From a virus: a stretch of DNA of 64,000 nucleotides. The stretch spans positions 1 through 64,000 of the IMG/VR virus record IMGVR_UViG_3300022701_000122. One strand, written 5' to 3'. The translations under genes were made by a program, and so were the position numbers. Below are positions 40,801-49,879 of the stretch, piece by piece (the first letter of the stretch is position 1; the number at the start of each line of letters is the position of its first letter). The notes under the pieces were generated by a model, which made no database searches, was not told the origin of the DNA, and saw only the letters and a list, made by a program, of their open reading frames with translations.

Positions 40801-40819
40801 TATTTTTACAATTTGTCCT
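40801..40819 (-). promoter_or_regulatory. Phage promoter motif upstream of 40245-40748
   Basis: On the minus strand the sequence is AGGACAAATTGTAAAAATA, matching GGACAAAYTNTAAAT, 53 bases before the ATG. Confidence 0.65.
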
Positions 40820-40840
40820 AATATATTTAACTGATTCAGT

Positions 40841-42382
40841 TTAATATCTATTACACCAATCATCACCATTTGTTATTGTGCATTCAGTTGAAGCATTATA
40901 ATCTGGTATTACTAAACCATTATCATCAGATTGTTTTGGTAATTCGTATATTTTATAATTAAATGCTTTCATATTATTGAATCGTTTTACAGTCATTACA
41001 TAAGTTGAATCTCCAGTTTCACCATTTCTATTTTTCAATACAGTCATTTTCATTTTAATACAATCTCTTGTACCACCAGAATATGGCATTTGGAATTGGG
41101 AATCTTTTGCTGGTTGCAAGAATAAAACAAAGTCTGAATTATCAACTTTTTTCATACTTTCACTAACAGATGTCAATGTTGGTATACATTCTTGATCATA
41201 TCCAGATTTGTTAAGTTGAGTTGCTGTTATAAATGGGAGTTTATATTCTACTGCAAAATCTTTAAAGTCAATACATACTTGACCAAGATCAAGTCTTAAA
41301 TCTGGAAGCATTAATCTTGATCTTATCAGATCTAAGTAATCAAAATAGACAGCTTTTAATCGACCCGTTTGGGCCAAATCATCAATCATTATTCTCAAAT
41401 CTTCAGTCGATGAAGAATTTGGTTTTATATATTTCATTACTATCGTTGATTTTTTATGACTAAGATGATTTACAATTTCATCTCTCAGAGAAAATTCTTT
41501 ATCTTCAAGTACTCGTTTTACCATCTTAACGTGTGGAGTTTTGGTAAGACAACAATAATATCTTTCAAGTGATTCTCGTATTAAATTTTCTCCGGTTACA
41601 TATAAGTAAATATCTTCTTCTCCAGATTTTATTATTCTATTATTTTCTACATTGTCTATGGCATTACATGGAAGATTTACCAAGAAATTTGATTTACCAA
41701 CACCCGATGTCCCACCAATTATATACAATCTACTCTGTTCAAATCCACCAGCAGGAAATAATCGATCAACACTCTTATATCCAGTAGATATTGTATTTTT
41801 TCTATTATATGATTCTCTAATACTTTCCATTACAGAATCATAATTATCATTTAATAAATCTAAAGTTGCTACTTTTCCAATTGATTCTACTCGTCTTATT
41901 TCATTTAATTGGGACCATGCTCGTGATATTAAATGATCCCATCTATCGGAAACTTCATCATCATCTATAAAGTTTCCGGTTTCCATATCGTCTAATAATA
42001 CTTGAAGTTTTGATTTTCCAGTTAATCTATTGCATAGTTTCTTTTTACTAAGTATTAAAATATTAAGTTCTTCAAAATCTTCTTCTGTGAATTCTTTATC
42101 TTTATGTAATTTCAATACATCTACAAATTTCTTAGCTTTTCCATTATGGAGATTATTTATCATTTTATTGAATTTAAATTTCTTATTTAGTATTCGATAT
42201 TCAGATAGATATTTTGTTAGTTCTATCTTAGTCATGAATTCTATTGCTATATCGTTCTCTTTAATTTCTTTTATGTACCATTTTATTATATAATTTATAT
42301 TATCAAAAAATGTTCTATTTATATCTTCTTGTTCAGAACAACATAACTCAATACAACGATCAATAAAATATTCTCCAAGCAT
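40841..42382 (-). CDS. Replicative DNA helicase (DnaB/T4 gp41-like)
   Basis: 513 residues. N-terminal helical domain (1-180), then a RecA-like motor with Walker A GGTSGVGKS (223-231) after TGYKSVDRLFPAGGF, a Walker B-like AVYFDYLDLI (about 345-354), and FITATQLNKSGYD, the DnaB glutamine motif. It unwinds duplex DNA ahead of the polymerase. The last gene of the run QueE-MTase-DpdA-RF-helicase, 3 bases from the release-factor-like gene. Confidence 0.85.
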   Translation of the reverse strand: MLGEYFIDRCIELCCSEQEDINRTFFDNINYIIKWYIKEIKENDIAIEFMTKIELTKYLSEYRILNKKFKFNKMINNLHNGKAKKFVDVLKLHKDKEFTEEDFEELNILILSKKKLCNRLTGKSKLQVLLDDMETGNFIDDDEVSDRWDHLISRAWSQLNEIRRVESIGKVATLDLLNDNYDSVMESIRESYNRKNTISTGYKSVDRLFPAGGFEQSRLYIIGGTSGVGKSNFLVNLPCNAIDNVENNRIIKSGEEDIYLYVTGENLIRESLERYYCCLTKTPHVKMVKRVLEDKEFSLRDEIVNHLSHKKSTIVMKYIKPNSSSTEDLRIMIDDLAQTGRLKAVYFDYLDLIRSRLMLPDLRLDLGQVCIDFKDFAVEYKLPFITATQLNKSGYDQECIPTLTSVSESMKKVDNSDFVLFLQPAKDSQFQMPYSGGTRDCIKMKMTVLKNRNGETGDSTYVMTVKRFNNMKAFNYKIYELPKQSDDNGLVIPDYNASTECTITNGDDWCNRY

Positions 42383-42385
42383 TCG

Positions 42386-42769
42386 CTATTCTCCAAAATG
42401 TTTTAGATTAACGTTTATCCATTTATCATTGTCATCCTTCACTTCGAATTTTAAGAATTGTTCATTTATCTGTTCTTCAACTTTTTGTTCTATTGATTTT
42501 CCAGACATTATTCGTGAACATTCTATATTTAACCATGTTCTAAACTTCTTTGAATCTGCCATTCTTCTAAATGCTTCTTTTTTGTTCTGAAATTGAGATT
42601 TATGAGATTGACATTCACCAACAGCACCGGATTCAGGATGTTTTATACGAATAGCAGTAGAGGTTTTATTTCTATGTTGCCCTCCTGGTCCACTTCCTTT
42701 GTATGCTTGTATAACAAAGTCTTTTTTTGTTAACGATAGAATTAATTCTCTTTTTTTTCTCTTTTTCAT
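42386..42769 (-). CDS. Class I release-factor-like protein (GGQ domain)
   Basis: 127 residues. Contains GSGPGGQHRNKTSTAIRIKH with the catalytic GGQ at 29-31, then SHKSQFQNKKEAFRRM, the usual RF-1 domain. There is no codon-recognition domain, so it resembles ArfB/YaeJ or RF-H-type hydrolases that release peptides from stalled ribosomes. The C-terminal tail is short and not strongly basic as in ArfB, so exact function is open. Only 4 bases from the DpdA-like gene. Confidence 0.78.
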   Translation of the reverse strand: MKKRKKRELILSLTKKDFVIQAYKGSGPGGQHRNKTSTAIRIKHPESGAVGECQSHKSQFQNKKEAFRRMADSKKFRTWLNIECSRIMSGKSIEQKVEEQINEQFLKFEVKDDNDKWINVNLKHFGE

Positions 42770-42773
42770 ATAA

Positions 42774-44147
42774 TTACCTCATTATATATTCTCTATTTCT
42801 TGCCAGATTTTTATCTTCATCGAATGATAAATAAGTTTTTATAATATAATCACTATATTCTATATCTAATTCTTCAATTGCATTCATACTATTTATAAAT
42901 GCATTTGATCTATATCTTATAGTTCGTGACAAAACCCCATTATTTAAATTCGTTAAAGTATTTATTAGTTTATTATTAAATTCAATATTATGTCCGCGTG
43001 TGTAAAGCCTGTACAGATGATCTATGGAACCCATAGCCCACTTGTCACATATTTCATACAATCTCAAAATTAAAAGAATTCCATAAAACGCCAATAGTGG
43101 AGAGATTCGATTATGCTCATTGTACACTGGAACGTCTGATTTTGTTATTGCTTTGAAGCCGTATGTATTCGAAATTTCATTTATTAGTTTATAGAAACAA
43201 TCTTCATTTGTTCCGTGATTTTTAAATCTCTTATGTAGTGTATCTGATCGAATAAATAATTTATATAATGATTGATCAGAGTCATCACTATATATGAAAT
43301 ATCTACCCATCATAAATGATTTAAATATAGTTGAACTATCATAAGTTATATCTAAATCAATATTATGAATTTCTTTTACGTGTTTTTCGATTAATCTATG
43401 GAATATTATATCTTTAAACTCTGCATTTCCTAATATATGGAATCTAAATTTTCTTAATCCAACACGCTTTGCATGATTCAATATATAAATTAATGGTATT
43501 GTATAAAGTATACATGGTATTCCTTTTCGTGATGTTCTATTAAATGCTACCAATCCACCAGTTGCAAAATTATTAAAATGATCACCAAGTTTATAATCAA
43601 ATAATAATTCCTTATATAATCTATTGATAAGTGGAGTTCTAAAGTGATATATAAACATTAATTTATCTCTTACATATACTGGAAGTTGTGAAGCTTTTGC
43701 ATACGAGTATATATTATATTTTTTCATTTCATCATAACCATCTATATCACCAAGAAGAGGATCAAATAAGAAAGCATTATTATATTCAGTATAATTTTTT
43801 ATTAAAAAGTTATGGTACATTTTAATGAATTTTGGTATTTGTGATTTAGAAAATAAACCACATTGGAATTGGTATCCAGCACTATCTAATACCAATTCTA
43901 TATTTTTCATATATTCTTCATTTTTTATATTTCTGAATATAGTATTATATCGTTTGAATAGATTATTATCTACACCACCATATCTTTTAATATCTAAAGA
44001 TATTCCCACAGAAGATAAAAATTTATTACAATTATCCAATAAAAATTTATTTAATCCCTCTCTATCTGCATATTCATCATAATGTTTAAATACAACATTA
44101 CAGTGTCTTCTAATAGAAGGTATAGCCGCACATATAAATTTATTCAT
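42774..44147 (-). CDS. dpdA: DpdA-like DNA 7-deazaguanine transglycosylase (TGT family)
   Basis: 457 residues. TGT-fold hallmarks: LVLDSAGYQFQCG (the DSGGFQ substrate-binding aspartate, D88), NNFATGGLVAF..., a RKFRFHILGNA segment, and DITYDSSTIFKSFM near the position of the nucleophile (DxxxPTR in tRNA enzymes). DpdA enzymes swap guanine in DNA for preQ0-type bases. QueE and QueC genes in the same window make the substrate pathway, which supports a DNA rather than tRNA target. Divergent enough that homology was judged by motif order. Confidence 0.68.
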   Translation of the reverse strand: MNKFICAAIPSIRRHCNVVFKHYDEYADREGLNKFLLDNCNKFLSSVGISLDIKRYGGVDNNLFKRYNTIFRNIKNEEYMKNIELVLDSAGYQFQCGLFSKSQIPKFIKMYHNFLIKNYTEYNNAFLFDPLLGDIDGYDEMKKYNIYSYAKASQLPVYVRDKLMFIYHFRTPLINRLYKELLFDYKLGDHFNNFATGGLVAFNRTSRKGIPCILYTIPLIYILNHAKRVGLRKFRFHILGNAEFKDIIFHRLIEKHVKEIHNIDLDITYDSSTIFKSFMMGRYFIYSDDSDQSLYKLFIRSDTLHKRFKNHGTNEDCFYKLINEISNTYGFKAITKSDVPVYNEHNRISPLLAFYGILLILRLYEICDKWAMGSIDHLYRLYTRGHNIEFNNKLINTLTNLNNGVLSRTIRYRSNAFINSMNAIEELDIEYSDYIIKTYLSFDEDKNLARNREYIMR

Positions 44148-44159
44148 TTCATTACTCTC

Positions 44160-44813
44160 TTAATTTCTAAAAAATCTGAATTCCAATTGATTTGGTACAA
44201 GATTAGTATCAAGTTCAATTTTATTAACAGAATTAAATTTAAATAAATTCTCTCTTTCAAATAAATATTTTATAGATGATTTACTTGACCATAACGCATG
44301 TCTGTCTCTCACACTTGGACCTTCATTAAACAATTCAAATGTTAATCGTTGTATTTTAAATGCATCTGGTTTATCTTTTCTATATTCTTCTTCAAGCTGT
44401 AATGCAGAATTTACCATATCTGGAACAGTACATATCACAGTACTATTAACAGATAACATTGAGTATAAACTATATAAGAAATAATCAACTCTTCTCATTT
44501 CTATATGTTCAAATACCCTACACATTATTACTACATCAAATAAGTTAAACTTTCGTTCATATGAATGCTTGTATGCTTCAAACCATTCAATTATATCCAT
44601 ATTTAAATTATTTTGTATTATCATTGTATCTCTTGGTATATCAATCATTGGTTTTGGGTCTATATATTTATCATCTACTGATTCCCATACAATATTATGA
44701 TTTAATGATGAGTCAGTACATGTGTATCCAGGACCAATTACTAATATTCTATTAGTTCCATCTGAAAATTCACCTATTATTTGGTCTGTATATTCAATAA
44801 AAGATATTGACAT
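44160..44813 (-). CDS. SAM-dependent methyltransferase-like protein
   Basis: 217 residues. LVIGPGYTC (motif I position), DVVIMCRVFEHIEMRRVDYFLYSLYSML and VNSTVICTVPD match class I methyltransferase motifs, though motif I lacks the usual E/DxGxGxG. It lies between QueE and DpdA-like genes, 4-12 bases from each, so it may further modify the deazaguanine base or the pathway product. Substrate unknown. Confidence 0.6.
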   Translation of the reverse strand: MSISFIEYTDQIIGEFSDGTNRILVIGPGYTCTDSSLNHNIVWESVDDKYIDPKPMIDIPRDTMIIQNNLNMDIIEWFEAYKHSYERKFNLFDVVIMCRVFEHIEMRRVDYFLYSLYSMLSVNSTVICTVPDMVNSALQLEEEYRKDKPDAFKIQRLTFELFNEGPSVRDRHALWSSKSSIKYLFERENLFKFNSVNKIELDTNLVPNQLEFRFFRN

Positions 44814-44816
44814 TTT

Positions 44817-45590
44817 TTATACTCCTTTCTTATCTCCATAAACATCAAATTGTAATCGTGGTGAATAAATAAACCCATGCTTTTTACAAAATTCAATTGT
44901 TTCTTTGCAAGATTTTATATACTCTTTTCTATCAAATGGTAATTGTGTGAATGGCATAATATAAAATCTGTCAAAATCCATATTCGTACTTCTAAATAAT
45001 TTAAGAATGTTTTCTTCGTATTCTTTTTTGTACACTAATTTATAAAAGAACATTGTATTATACCATGTTTGATGTTCTTCAAATGAGTAATAGTTTATTA
45101 CTTCATCTATATTATTGAAATATTGATAACTTCGATCATAGCATGATAAATCTAATTTTGGAGATATGATATATCTTCTATCTTCTGGATGAGTATCAAA
45201 TATTTCATCTACTTTATTCATATAATGAATTACTCCCATAGATAATTGAGATTTTATATCTCCTGTAGATGGCAGCATTACTGTTTCAAAAGATACTCTT
45301 CCAATGGATAATAATGATTTTATAAACTCTTTAAATTCTATTGTATGAACATGCATTAATGGTTCACCACCAGTTATTATATATCTATCAGATAATCTAT
45401 GTATTTTATGATTATCTCTACTATAATCTTCAAGTTTATATTTATGTTTATTCCACCATGCATATTTTGTATCACAAAAATCACAAGATAATACGCATCC
45501 AGTGAATCTAAAAAATATACATGGTTTTCCTACAATTGGACCTTCACCCTGTATACTATAAAATGGTTCTTCTGCTAAATAAATTGTCAT
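44817..45590 (-). CDS. queE: 7-carboxy-7-deazaguanine synthase (QueE)
   Basis: 257 residues. N-terminal FYSIQGEGP then the radical-SAM cluster C32-x3-C36-x2-C39 (GCVLSCDFCDTKYAW), ITGGEPL, and a C-terminal SPRLQFDVYG. This is the QueE fold that turns 6-carboxy-tetrahydropterin into CDG on the preQ0 pathway. Starts 4 bases inside the end of the polymerase gene and precedes the methyltransferase and DpdA-like genes. Confidence 0.9.
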   Translation of the reverse strand: MTIYLAEEPFYSIQGEGPIVGKPCIFFRFTGCVLSCDFCDTKYAWWNKHKYKLEDYSRDNHKIHRLSDRYIITGGEPLMHVHTIEFKEFIKSLLSIGRVSFETVMLPSTGDIKSQLSMGVIHYMNKVDEIFDTHPEDRRYIISPKLDLSCYDRSYQYFNNIDEVINYYSFEEHQTWYNTMFFYKLVYKKEYEENILKLFRSTNMDFDRFYIMPFTQLPFDRKEYIKSCKETIEFCKKHGFIYSPRLQFDVYGDKKGV

Positions 45591-48172
45591 GATAATTCCT
45601 CTCTTACAGCAATACCTTTATCTATCATATAATCTCCAATTTCTAAAAATATGCTATCTGTATCAGCATATATCCAATACTTTTGATGTTCTTTTGATTT
45701 AACTTTAAAATCTGGATCTATTTCTTTATTATCAGTAGTCATAAATTTTGACATATGATAACCAGCAAATTGAGTAAGTTCTCTTCCCGTTAAAGTTACC
45801 GATTTAGCAAGATCTAATCGATATAATCTAAATACAGACGCGCCAAGAGCGCCATAAATTGAATTAGCAAGAATTTTATACGCCATCTGAATATTAAAGA
45901 ATCTTGCTCTGTCTTCTTCTCTATCTTCTCGTTTAGCATCTTTCATTAAGTTTTTATAATTAACTCGTGAATCAAGAAGCATTGTAAGTAACTTATTGAA
46001 AAATGATAGCTTTTTATCATGACCAATAAATATAGTTCCAGCACTTGTAATAATCGCTTCATTTTTACTCATAAATTTATCAAAATCATTTAAAGATATT
46101 GTTGTAGAGTCGAAATTAGTTATTGGGTTATATGTTATTGTAAATGATTTTGGAACATTATCTTTTTTATAGACATAATCATAAGCAATTTGCTCATCTA
46201 TTTTTGCAATGTATGTGTCTGGACCAATATTGCATGATATAATTATATTTGGATACATTGATGCAAAATCCATATCAACTACCCAACTATGAAGACCTGG
46301 TACTGGATCTCTTACATATGCTCCTTTAAATTTTTCATTTATACCCATATCTGAATCTTTACATACAATATTCATCTTTTTTGCGTATGATATACATAAT
46401 GGATCTATAAGGCCAATTGTAGATTCTACTCCTTTCCATGTACTACTACAAATCTTGCGTAGTTCATTAGCAAGTTTTATATGTCCAAGTTTATCATTTA
46501 ATTCATATAATAATCTTGAATCTTGAACACTATAATTAACAAAAGTTATAAAATCATTTTGGTATACTTCATCGAGTGGTCCAGAATAATTAATTTTTCC
46601 TTCACCAAGTTGTTTTTGAGCAACTGCTTCGAGTTTATAAGATTCTTCTACTGAAAATGTAAATTTCTTATATAATTCAAGCATATCTACAGATGATATG
46701 CCGCCTATAAATATATCTCCGTATTTTTTTGGATTTATATTACATCTTCCTATCGGAGATAAATCACTTGCTTTTAAATTATTTTTTCTTATTCTGTTAA
46801 ATATATATATTATATCAAAATTATGATTAGCCCATCCTATCATTATATCTGGACTGTCTTCTCTTAATTTTTTCATAAAAGTTTCTAATAATTCTTTTTC
46901 ACTCTCAAATATAGTGAGCTTAAAATCAAATTTTGATTTACTTTCTATATTGATATCTATATTAGTATTTAAATTGAAAAATTTTGGATTGACTACATAA
47001 CAATTTATTTCATCATTATGATTTTTAAATGATATAGCATTTATCGGACTTGCTGCAATTTTTGGATCTGGAAATTCTCTTGATCCATAATTATATACTT
47101 CGATATCATAATAGAATATTTGTAAATCATAATGAAGTTCATCTTTTTTTCTATGTAGATAATAATCAATAGAGTGTTTGTATTCTATTGATAAATCACT
47201 TTCATATAATCCCCTACGTGATCCATACCTCGGGGGATGTCCGAATTTAATATGCACGTTTTCTACATTTTCAAGAATATCACAATTATCACTAAGTTTA
47301 GTTGATTCATAATAATAATTATCTCTTGCAGATGCATAATGATAAAATTTATTTCTATTTGCATCTCTAAAAACATATATTATTTGTGAATTGAAATTGT
47401 CTTTTTGAATATCTATTAATACAATATTTTGAGTTTTAAATTTATCTGGAATATCAAATGAATATGGACTATTAAGCTTTAAATCAAATTTTTGAACTTT
47501 ATCATTCTTTTTCTCTTCTTCTATTTCTCCTGTCATAAAACTTGGTTCTTTAGTTATTTCTTTATTTAAAGTTGAAAAATCAGATATAAATTGTTTACGT
47601 ACATGTTTTGGTGTTGTTCCCCGTGCAATATATGATGGATGATATGTTGCAAATATTTGTGGTGGAACAAAGCCAGTAAATGTTGGATCATCATAATAAT
47701 AGAATTTTCCCCTACATTGACTTGCACTTCCTTTTATATCAAGTGCTTTTTGAACAGATGATCCGAGTGCAAGAATATATTCTGGACATAATATATTTAT
47801 TAATTCTTTCCAATTTCTACTACAACAATCTATAGCAAGTTGCGACGGATTATTTGTTTTTATATTTTTTGTTATAGGATTATAACTTAGATTTGAACAC
47901 ATTACTATATTCGTTATATAATGTGGAATATTAATAAGTCCAGAATTTGCAAATTCTGCTCTAAATACTCTTCCTGCTTTTCCAACGAATGGTCTATTAT
48001 CAAGAGTTTCTTGATAAGCTGGTGCTTCTCCTAATATTAACAATTTAATAGAATCTAAGTCGTTTTGACAATTTGTCTCACCAAATACCAGTTTTGTCAT
48101 TGTCTTATTATCTTTTGTGTTTAAATCACATTTGAGACAATCTCCAAATTTAGTTTTTAATTTCTTATTCAT
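45587..48172 (-). CDS. Uracil-DNA glycosylase fused to family-B DNA polymerase, lacking the thumb
   Basis: 861 residues. Residues 1-205: family 4/5 UDG, with N-terminal CLKC, GEAPAYQE (48-55), PFVGKAG and HPSYIAR. Exonuclease: D356-I-E358, NHNFD, YSVQD551. Polymerase: motif A D635-FASMYP, motif B K766...N770SIYG, motif C Y-A-D837-T-D839. The chain stops at 861, about 20 residues after motif C, so the thumb is absent. It is encoded separately at 48931-49746. The UDG part may clear uracil during replication. Starts after a plus-strand gene inserted between the two parts. Confidence 0.88.
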   Translation of the reverse strand: MNKKLKTKFGDCLKCDLNTKDNKTMTKLVFGETNCQNDLDSIKLLILGEAPAYQETLDNRPFVGKAGRVFRAEFANSGLINIPHYITNIVMCSNLSYNPITKNIKTNNPSQLAIDCCSRNWKELINILCPEYILALGSSVQKALDIKGSASQCRGKFYYYDDPTFTGFVPPQIFATYHPSYIARGTTPKHVRKQFISDFSTLNKEITKEPSFMTGEIEEEKKNDKVQKFDLKLNSPYSFDIPDKFKTQNIVLIDIQKDNFNSQIIYVFRDANRNKFYHYASARDNYYYESTKLSDNCDILENVENVHIKFGHPPRYGSRRGLYESDLSIEYKHSIDYYLHRKKDELHYDLQIFYYDIEVYNYGSREFPDPKIAASPINAISFKNHNDEINCYVVNPKFFNLNTNIDINIESKSKFDFKLTIFESEKELLETFMKKLREDSPDIMIGWANHNFDIIYIFNRIRKNNLKASDLSPIGRCNINPKKYGDIFIGGISSVDMLELYKKFTFSVEESYKLEAVAQKQLGEGKINYSGPLDEVYQNDFITFVNYSVQDSRLLYELNDKLGHIKLANELRKICSSTWKGVESTIGLIDPLCISYAKKMNIVCKDSDMGINEKFKGAYVRDPVPGLHSWVVDMDFASMYPNIIISCNIGPDTYIAKIDEQIAYDYVYKKDNVPKSFTITYNPITNFDSTTISLNDFDKFMSKNEAIITSAGTIFIGHDKKLSFFNKLLTMLLDSRVNYKNLMKDAKREDREEDRARFFNIQMAYKILANSIYGALGASVFRLYRLDLAKSVTLTGRELTQFAGYHMSKFMTTDNKEIDPDFKVKSKEHQKYWIYADTDSIFLEIGDYMIDKGIAVREELS

Positions 48173-48205
48173 AAATAAACTTTCTCCTTTTTTTAATGTA
48201 ATAGA

Positions 48206-48222
48206 AGGACAAATTCTAAATG
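48206..48222 (+). promoter_or_regulatory. Phage promoter motif upstream of 48254
   Basis: AGGACAAATTCTAAATG matches GGACAAAYTNTAAAT and lies 32 bases before the ATG of the plus-strand gene. Confidence 0.68.
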
Positions 48223-48253
48223 TTTAATTGTATAAATAAAAGAGGATTTAATA

Positions 48254-48934
48254 ATGTATATATCTGAAAAATATATTGGTGAGGAATTAAGTTTTAATTG
48301 CATTGAATCAATGATATTAGCTATTGAAGATTTGGATATAAATAATAATATTAGACAAGAAATGATAAATAATATAGATAATATGATTGAATTATCTGAA
48401 TCGTCTGAATCGTCTGGTTTGAGTAAACTAAAAAGTTATATAGCATCTTTTTCTTCTAGATCTTCGTCAAATAGAAGTGAACGTAGTAGCTCATCAACAG
48501 AAAGAAGACCAAGAAGTATAATTGGAAAATTAAAAAGAGATTATAAAGATACTAAAAAAAGATTGAATGATGTTGCAGATATGGCAGAAAAAGCTTCAAA
48601 AAATGCAAATAAATCAATGAAAGCTACTCGAATATTATCTGTTTTGGCAAGCATTGCTCTTGGTTTAGCAATCGGTTCAATGATTGTAACTTATTATAGA
48701 AAGCGACTACATGGCGAATGCTGGCAATTAAGAGGTGATAGATTAACAACATGTAAAATAAAAGTAATGCACGATACTATTACTCAATTGGAGAAACAAA
48801 AAGAATTATGTGATAAAACAAGTAATCCTGATAAATGTAAATCAAACATTTCAGAAGCGATTTCAAAATATGAATATAAAAAAGATAACTTATTAACATC
48901 AGATGATATGAAAAAATTAGCAAGAAAGATTTAA
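48254..48934 (+). CDS. Capsid-targeted membrane protein, four-Cys tail (paralogue of 7964-9250)
   Basis: 226 residues. Start MYISEKYIGEEL (I-G-E at 8-10) fits the prohead-targeting/cleavage pattern. A Ser/Arg-rich middle (about 60-90), a basic coiled segment, a membrane helix (ILSVLASIALGLAIGSMIV), and a C-terminal C-x...LRGDRLTTCK ... LCDKTSNPDKC domain. The tail matches the paralogue's C..LSGDELKKCK ... ACSKAKNPDKC. Placed on the opposite strand between the two pieces of the DNA polymerase gene, which it may have split. Confidence 0.65.
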   Translation: MYISEKYIGEELSFNCIESMILAIEDLDINNNIRQEMINNIDNMIELSESSESSGLSKLKSYIASFSSRSSSNRSERSSSSTERRPRSIIGKLKRDYKDTKKRLNDVADMAEKASKNANKSMKATRILSVLASIALGLAIGSMIVTYYRKRLHGECWQLRGDRLTTCKIKVMHDTITQLEKQKELCDKTSNPDKCKSNISEAISKYEYKKDNLLTSDDMKKLARKI

Positions 48935-49746
48935 AATTGAAATGCAAATTGTGCCATAGATCTACCACTTTTGTTTTTTCCAGATGATTGTAATCTATCC
49001 CATATTGGATGTAATAATTCTTTATATCTATTAACCCATGCAAATTGAATCATTGATTCAACATCGATATTATAATATTTAGGAAGACGATCTGCTTCGT
49101 ATGGTAAAACCACATTATTATTCTTTTTAAAATTTATATATGGTAATGATGATTGTACTCTTCCAGTAGATATTACTGGATCTATTCCAATTATCTTAAA
49201 TTGATATCCCTTTGTACCTGGAACAAAATAATCATATTCTAATTTATTCCACAGTAACATACCCTCCACATGAGATGGTACTCTTTTATATTCTTTGAGT
49301 GGTTTAGAGAATGATACAGGTCTTGCTATAGATTTATCACCTTTTATACATAATGATCGTATATTATTATCTTGTTCATCTATATGTTTTTTTATTTTCT
49401 TAAAAGATACTACATCATCTTTTACAAGAAAACTTATGATATCCATTATTTTTTCTTTAGTTAATGTTGGATAGTCAGATCTTTTTGTTATTAGCCCTTT
49501 TATATCAAACTCTTCCGTATCCACTCCTTCATTATTTATAATCCATAATGCATATTTCTTTTTTACATCTAAAAAGAATCCTCTCTGTGCTATAACTTCT
49601 TGTTTTGCACTAAATCTATTATATTTTGTTTTTATATTTCTTAATTTACCAAATTCAATTAATAATTCGTTATTTAATACTTCTTCCAATATAGAACAAT
49701 GTTCCAATATCTTTTTTATGATGACTTCTTTCTTATTTTTATCCAC
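48931..49746 (-). CDS. DNA polymerase B thumb fragment (split C-terminal part)
   Basis: 271 residues from a GTG at 49746 with GGAGG five bases upstream; a TTG at 49758 overlaps that site. The segment ELLIEFGKLRNIKTKYNRFS ... VKKKYALWIINNEGVDTEEFDIKGLITKRSDYPTL is the post-motif-C region and thumb of family-B polymerases (KKRYA...kGldvvR.D.p). Together with the 861-residue piece it completes the enzyme. No intein ends are present, so a two-subunit polymerase is likely. Its gene precedes the N-terminal part and is separated from it by a gene on the other strand. Confidence 0.72.
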   Translation of the reverse strand: MDKNKKEVIIKKILEHCSILEEVLNNELLIEFGKLRNIKTKYNRFSAKQEVIAQRGFFLDVKKKYALWIINNEGVDTEEFDIKGLITKRSDYPTLTKEKIMDIISFLVKDDVVSFKKIKKHIDEQDNNIRSLCIKGDKSIARPVSFSKPLKEYKRVPSHVEGMLLWNKLEYDYFVPGTKGYQFKIIGIDPVISTGRVQSSLPYINFKKNNNVVLPYEADRLPKYYNIDVESMIQFAWVNRYKELLHPIWDRLQSSGKNKSGRSMAQFAFQF

Positions 49747-49774
49747 TAATACCTCCAATATACTGTTTTTATAA

Positions 49775-49790
49775 GATTTTTAGTATGTCC
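49775..49790 (-). promoter_or_regulatory. Phage promoter motif upstream of the polymerase thumb gene
   Basis: On the minus strand GGACATACTAAAAATC, a variant of GGACAAAYTNTAAAT, 28 bases before the GTG start. Confidence 0.5.
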
Positions 49791-49826
49791 GGTGAATAAG
49801 AAAAAAAGACCACACTCTCTGACAAC

Positions 49827-49867
49827 AAAAAATGGGAAATTGGAATAGAGTCCAGTTTCCCATTTTT
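49827..49867. terminator. Terminator-like hairpin with A/T runs on both sides
   Basis: AAAATGGGAAA pairs with TTTCCCATTTTT around TTGG.../...TCCA. It follows the gene at 49880 on the minus strand, where the stem is preceded by A and followed by T runs. Confidence 0.72.
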
Positions 49868-49879
49868 CATTGAAATTGG

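Noticed and set aside
42774-44147. tRNA-guanine transglycosylase acting on tRNA
   Set aside because: Kept as less likely than DpdA: there is no PUA domain or standard zinc site, and the neighbours are DNA replication and preQ0-pathway genes.
45587-49746. Split-intein trans-splicing between polymerase pieces
   Set aside because: Neither the end of the large piece nor the start of the thumb piece carries intein blocks or the Cys/His-Asn junction residues.
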